This document shows, in pieces, positions 6,529 to 9,617 of a stretch of 9,617 bases of DNA (positions are counted from its first letter, which is position 1; each line of letters begins with the position of its first letter). The stretch spans positions 1 to 9,617 of the forward strand of contig JAOAPG010000436.1 of the NCBI GenBank assembly GCA_025462785.1, written 5' to 3'. The notes beneath the pieces were generated by a model that did not search any database, was not told where the DNA came from, and saw nothing but the letters and a program-made list of their open reading frames with translations. The DNA is from Acidobacteriaceae bacterium (GTDB lineage: Bacteria; Acidobacteriota; Terriglobia; Terriglobales; Acidobacteriaceae). Made by a program: the position numbers and the translations under genes.

Positions 6529-7278
6529 TCACCATTGCAGCATGTCTCGCACTATACGGGCTTGACGCTTGCTCACGACGAGTTGCTGCGAATTGCTGAG
6601 CGTCAACAGCCACCGTTGGCTGCTCATAGCGCTCATTTTGCGCACATGGTTCACGTTTACAATCGCGTTCCTGTGTATGCGTTGGAACGGCGGTTCGCTT
6701 AGCTGCGTTTGGATCTTTCGAAGTGATTGTGTGGCGAGAAAACGATTCTTGGCGGTAATAATCCGGACGAAGTCCCCTTCCGCCTGAAACGCTAGGATCT
6801 CGTTCACATCCAAGAGAAAGTACTCATCCCCGTTTCGGCCTACGACTTTCCGCGTGCGTGGAAGCGTCGCGGGTACCGTAGCTTCGGCAAGTCTTGCCGC
6901 GTTTTCAGCCAATTGTCGCTTGTTACCGTGCAGAGCGCGGGCCCGCTGGAGCGCCTTCTCCAGCCGCTTCTGGCTCACCGGTTTCAGCAGGTAATCGATC
7001 GCGCCTGCCTCGAAGGCTTCGATCGCGTGCTGATCATAAGCGGTGACGATAACGAAAGCGGGCAAGGATTCGCCCCGCAAGCGGATCACCTCGAATCCGC
7101 CCATGAGCGGCATCCTGAGATCGAGAAAAACTAAGTCCGGTCGCAATTCCTCAATGAGGCGCAGCGCCTCACGGCCATTGTCCGCTTCGCCAATGATTTC
7201 CACATCCTTGAATGCTTCCAGCTCATCGCGCAGTACCTTCCGAGCAATCCATTCATCATCGACAATGAGAGTTCTCAT
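6529..7278 (-). CDS. LytTR-type response regulator
   Basis: This 249-residue DNA-binding regulator belongs to the LytR/AlgR class. Residues 1-115 are a receiver domain with the acidic pocket D7-D8, phospho-acceptor D53 (VFLDLRMP), T79 and K99-P100. A linker follows, and residues 144-249 form a LytTR domain with FLLDVNEILAFQAEGDFVRI and FQRIHRNAIVNVNHV, the usual signature for binding pairs of short DNA direct repeats. The start is ATG 7278, which puts the receiver core at the N-terminus; an in-frame GTG at 7290 would add four residues. It lies 65 bases after the sensor kinase on the same strand and is certainly its partner. Its targets are not visible: no convincing LytTR repeat pair was found. 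The HMA-like gene follows 102 bases downstream on the same strand and could be co-transcribed. Confidence 0.95.
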   Translation of the reverse strand: MRTLIVDDEWIARKVLRDELEAFKDVEIIGEADNGREALRLIEELRPDLVFLDLRMPLMGGFEVIRLRGESLPAFVIVTAYDQHAIEAFEAGAIDYLLKPVSQKRLEKALQRARALHGNKRQLAENAARLAEATVPATLPRTRKVVGRNGDEYFLLDVNEILAFQAEGDFVRIITAKNRFLATQSLRKIQTQLSEPPFQRIHRNAIVNVNHVRKMSAMSSQRWLLTLSNSQQLVVSKRQARIVRDMLQW

Positions 7279-7343
7279 CACGCCAGCCACTCTTCATCGG
7301 TTACCGGCACTTGCGAGGTGCAGGTGCACACGCCGGAATTCCT

Positions 7344-9242
7344 CTAAGAACCCTTGCTCTGGAAAACAGCTTTCGCCGGCTTGGCGACAAGAACACGGAA
7401 CTCCACCGTTGTTCCGCTTGAACTTGAATCGATCCTTAGGTCACAGTCGGGTCCGTAACAAAGTTTCAGTCGCTTCTGAACATTGGACAAACCGACGCCC
7501 GCACCGGGGTTCCGAACCTCTTCGCCTGCTCCAGGCAGGCCGGATCCGCTATCCCGAAGGGTGACACGTACAAATTCGCCGTCCGCCTGTGCTCGCAGAC
7601 GAAGCCATCCTGGGTTAGGATTTACCGCAATTCCATGTTTGATCGCATTTTCGACCAGCGGTTGAACAGACAAGATCGGAATGAGCGCGGGAAGAGCGGC
7701 ATCGTCAATTTGAATGTCGGTCCGAAGGCGGGGTCCAAGCCTTAAGGACTCAATCTGCAGATACGCCCTAACAATCTCAATTTCGGTCGAAAGCGGAATG
7801 AGCATTTTCTCCGTTTGCAGCAGGTAGCGAAAGATCTCGGCGAGATTCAAAACGGTACTGCGGGCATCGGAAGCCTCTTTGGGGATAATGCCGTATAACG
7901 TGTTGAGAGCATTGAATAGGAAATGAGGGTTGATCTGGGACTGAAGCGCCCGTAATTCCGCCTGCGATACCAACCTCTGCATCTCTGAGGTACGCAACCG
8001 TTCAATTTGCTCGCTAACCGTTGCCGCCAAGCGGTTCAGCGCTTTCAAGTCATCGCTTAAATAGCGGCGCCCTCCCTTGCGGCGTCCCAGGACGAGGTAT
8101 CGGACATCCCCTGAGGAAAGACGAGGTGGAACGAGCGCCTGTGCCCATTGAAGTCCGGGAGATCTGCGTAAACCAGGCACATCATTGACTGGGATCGAAT
8201 CGACCGAGTCCTCTACTCCTGCAGTTGCGTGGAGCCCGTATCTCGGCACCAGTCGCACTTCGTCCACATTCATGAATTTGCCGATCTCTGCCGCAACCCA
8301 CAATAAGTATTCGGACTCATCACGGGCGCCAGTCGTCCCTGTGCGTAGACGTAGAATCGCGCCATCAAGTTCGGGCCTCCGAAAGACTGCTCGCGTCACC
8401 CAGCTCTGGACCTTTGTTCGCAAAAGAGCAAAGACAATGAGGAGCAAAAACAGGCTAAGCGCCAGCAATGCCCCGCGCGACGGACTCAGGTGCACATTAT
8501 TGTCATCGGATGCGATTCGCGAGGCCGCAGCTATCGCTGCGAATGTAAGCGCGGCGGCCAAGAATGCATTTGTTAGAAATCGGATAAACGCGTCCAGCAG
8601 AACAAAGCGGTCATCCTGAAGTAGCACGAAGAGGGCTAAAGGGATACCAGCGTGATGGACGGCCAACTCTCTGGACCACGCATGCGGCGAATGTCGCGGA
8701 CCAAAGTGCACGAAGGAGATTGCGAACAGAGCCGAACACATAGCCGCAGCCATTCTTGAGGTTTTCTTCCCCTTCTCCCGGTCGCTCTGCACCGCGAGTC
8801 CAATCACGGCAGCACATGTAAGGCTTGCAAAACCAACGGTAATTAAAAGTAAGGCTTTGCGCTGGTAGTCTCGGCTCGGGTCGGCGAATTGCCATAAGTG
8901 CATGGCAACCGCCAGGAAGCTAAGTGCGTAGCCGGCTGCGATAAGTGGGCGAAACTGGCCATCGAGGGAAAGATCAAAGAGAACAGCGGGGAGTAGGCTC
9001 AGAACTGAGAAGCTGAACGCGACAAGGAGATCAGACCGGCTTCCAAAGCTATGCGTGAGTACAGCCAGAGACCCGATATTCCACAAAAAGGCCAAAGCAG
9101 CCGCACTCAGAGATCTCCAACTGCTGCGCAAGCCGGTAGGTGCACGATCGCGCAAGAGGAGCACCAGGAAGATTCCAAATATAATGGCGCCCGCAGAATG
9201 CCCGATTGTGTTGACTAGTTGTGGTTCCTCCATGCCGGGCAT
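7344..9242 (-). CDS. LytS-like multi-pass sensor histidine kinase
   Basis: This 632-residue inner-membrane sensor phosphorylates the LytTR regulator encoded just downstream. Eight or nine membrane helices fill residues 13-275, including VLLQDDRFVLLDAFIRFL (206-223), which recalls the 7TM sensor region of some histidine kinases. A GAF-like cytoplasmic segment follows (about 305-415), then a coil leading to the His_kinase domain with LQSQINPHFLFNALNTL and phospho-acceptor H440. N532 in LVENAIKHG, D564 in DSGSGL and GVGLSN (about 582-587) make the HATPase site. All kinase motifs are intact. The stimulus is unknown; no Cys/His cluster in the membrane part points to metal sensing. An in-frame TGA two codons upstream limits the start to ATG 9242 or ATG 9233. 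No clear Shine-Dalgarno site is seen. Confidence 0.93.
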   Translation of the reverse strand: MPGMEEPQLVNTIGHSAGAIIFGIFLVLLLRDRAPTGLRSSWRSLSAAALAFLWNIGSLAVLTHSFGSRSDLLVAFSFSVLSLLPAVLFDLSLDGQFRPLIAAGYALSFLAVAMHLWQFADPSRDYQRKALLLITVGFASLTCAAVIGLAVQSDREKGKKTSRMAAAMCSALFAISFVHFGPRHSPHAWSRELAVHHAGIPLALFVLLQDDRFVLLDAFIRFLTNAFLAAALTFAAIAAASRIASDDNNVHLSPSRGALLALSLFLLLIVFALLRTKVQSWVTRAVFRRPELDGAILRLRTGTTGARDESEYLLWVAAEIGKFMNVDEVRLVPRYGLHATAGVEDSVDSIPVNDVPGLRRSPGLQWAQALVPPRLSSGDVRYLVLGRRKGGRRYLSDDLKALNRLAATVSEQIERLRTSEMQRLVSQAELRALQSQINPHFLFNALNTLYGIIPKEASDARSTVLNLAEIFRYLLQTEKMLIPLSTEIEIVRAYLQIESLRLGPRLRTDIQIDDAALPALIPILSVQPLVENAIKHGIAVNPNPGWLRLRAQADGEFVRVTLRDSGSGLPGAGEEVRNPGAGVGLSNVQKRLKLCYGPDCDLRIDSSSSGTTVEFRVLVAKPAKAVFQSKGS

Positions 9243-9335
9243 AGATCAACTCGAAGTTATTTTATTCCGATTGGAACCTCCAGAGGCGAGGACCCCCTTC
9301 TGAAGTGATCGCCAGCTTGTAAGTTGCTCCCATCT

Positions 9336-9593
9336 GGTGGAGATCGATCCCAGGTTGCGAAAACTTTGGGTTCGCACGTCTACATTGACACTGCATTGGA
9401 CGATGCCGCAGCGGTACTGCGGCGTATGGGAGGGGCCAAAGCGATCGGCGTCAAAGGAATCACGGTTGCACTACCCAGAGCATCCATGGAAAAGATTCTC
9501 CCGAGTTGCAACGAAGAAAAGAGAGTTGGTTCCTGTCCTCCAGGACAACCGGAACAAGAATCAGAAAGTGGCAGGTCTTATGCTCGAGATTAA
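9336..9593 (+). pseudogene. zinc-type alcohol dehydrogenase relic
   Basis: The frame reads DRSQVAKTLGSHVYIDTALD and then DAAAVLRRMGGAKAI. This matches the coenzyme-domain segment of AdhP-like zinc alcohol dehydrogenases (roughly K-x-x-LAKxLGAHxYIDSxAEDPAxALQxxGGAKxI). After GGAKAI, at about 9455, the similarity stops and the frame continues with unrelated Ser/Glu-rich residues. The upstream catalytic domain and the glycine-rich NAD motif are missing. It is a fragment of about 40 codons with no function, lying between the sensor kinase promoter region and the tRNA, where debris from earlier insertions at a tRNA gene is common. Confidence 0.6.
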
Positions 9594-9614
9594 TGGCTCC
9601 TCAGGTAGGACTCG
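9592..9614 (-). repeat. tRNA-Asn 3'-end att repeat (right copy)
   Basis: This is the right-hand partner of the 23-bp repeat at 1721-1743, with one mismatch. It coincides with the acceptor strand, discriminator base, encoded CCA and part of the T-arm of the tRNA at the window edge. The two copies are in the same orientation and 7,848 bases lie between them. Confidence 0.75.
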
Positions 9615-9617
9615 AAC
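9594..9617 (-). tRNA. tRNA-Asn, 3' end only (window edge)
   Basis: Read on the minus strand, the last 24 bases give G, T-loop TTCGAGT, T-stem strand CCTAC, acceptor strand CTGAGGA, discriminator G and encoded CCA. The acceptor and discriminator agree with tRNA-Asn (5' half expected TCCTCAG, anticodon GTT), as known for many bacteria. The antisense reading (MAPQVGL...) is the start of a common spurious peptide opposite tRNA-Asn genes. The body of the gene lies beyond the window, so the isotype and integrity cannot be confirmed. Confidence 0.75.

Noticed and set aside
7043..7564. 173-residue plus-strand open frame crossing the kinase-regulator junction
   Set aside because: It spans parts of two intact genes on the other strand and has a Ser/Arg-rich, domain-free translation.
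1744..9593. Integrase, transposase or CRISPR array inside the block
   Set aside because: No frame shows recombinase or transposase motifs, and no regularly spaced repeats were seen; the mobility reading rests on the tRNA repeats alone.

Overview
The window most likely comes from a soil-type bacterium of the phylum Acidobacteriota. This is inferred from recalled family resemblance, not from a search. The clues are a decayed TonB-type protein whose C-terminal domain wording matches the acidobacterial form, a Tat-exported Gfo/Idh/MocA oxidoreductase, a LytS/LytR-like two-component pair with a multi-pass sensor, and moderately GC-rich composition.

Layout from left to right: (1) Positions 1-196 hold the low-complexity C-terminal tail of a protein and its strong Rho-independent terminator. 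(2) Positions 333-1694 hold a complete Tat-signal Gfo/Idh/MocA oxidoreductase on the + strand. (3) At 1721-1743 lies a 23-bp copy of the 3' end of a tRNA gene. The same 23 bp, with one mismatch, recur at 9592-9614, where they form the 3' end of a minus-strand tRNA-Asn gene running off the window. The 7.85 kb between the copies therefore has the outline of an element or island inserted at the 3' end of a tRNA gene, although no integrase is visible. (4) Positions 1744-3142 have no intact gene. They hold a terminator, a broken minus-strand TonB-like relic, and about 0.9 kb of unrecognised sequence. (5) Positions 3143-5982 on the + strand form a tight three-gene operon: two small single-helix proteins related to each other, then a 757-residue P1B-type metal ATPase closely resembling mycobacterial CtpC. 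(6) Positions 5911-6426 (-) encode a stand-alone protein homologous to the N-terminal region of that ATPase, overlapping the ATPase gene end to end. (7) Positions 6529-9242 (-) encode a LytTR response regulator and a 632-residue sensor histidine kinase. (8) Positions about 9336-9593 contain a short zinc-alcohol-dehydrogenase relic, then the tRNA.

The coherent system is the metal-efflux block. In Mycobacterium tuberculosis, ctpC is preceded by a small membrane gene (PacL1, DUF1490) whose product assembles with the pump in a zinc-resistance platform. Here two PacL-like/DUF5132-like proteins lie immediately upstream of a CtpC-like pump, the second coupled to it by a TGATG overlap, and a free copy of the pump's N-terminal domain lies immediately downstream. 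This looks like a non-mycobacterial PacL-type pump platform with an extra soluble or membrane-tethered domain protein. The two-component pair may control it, or may simply be a neighbour: the sequence does not settle this.
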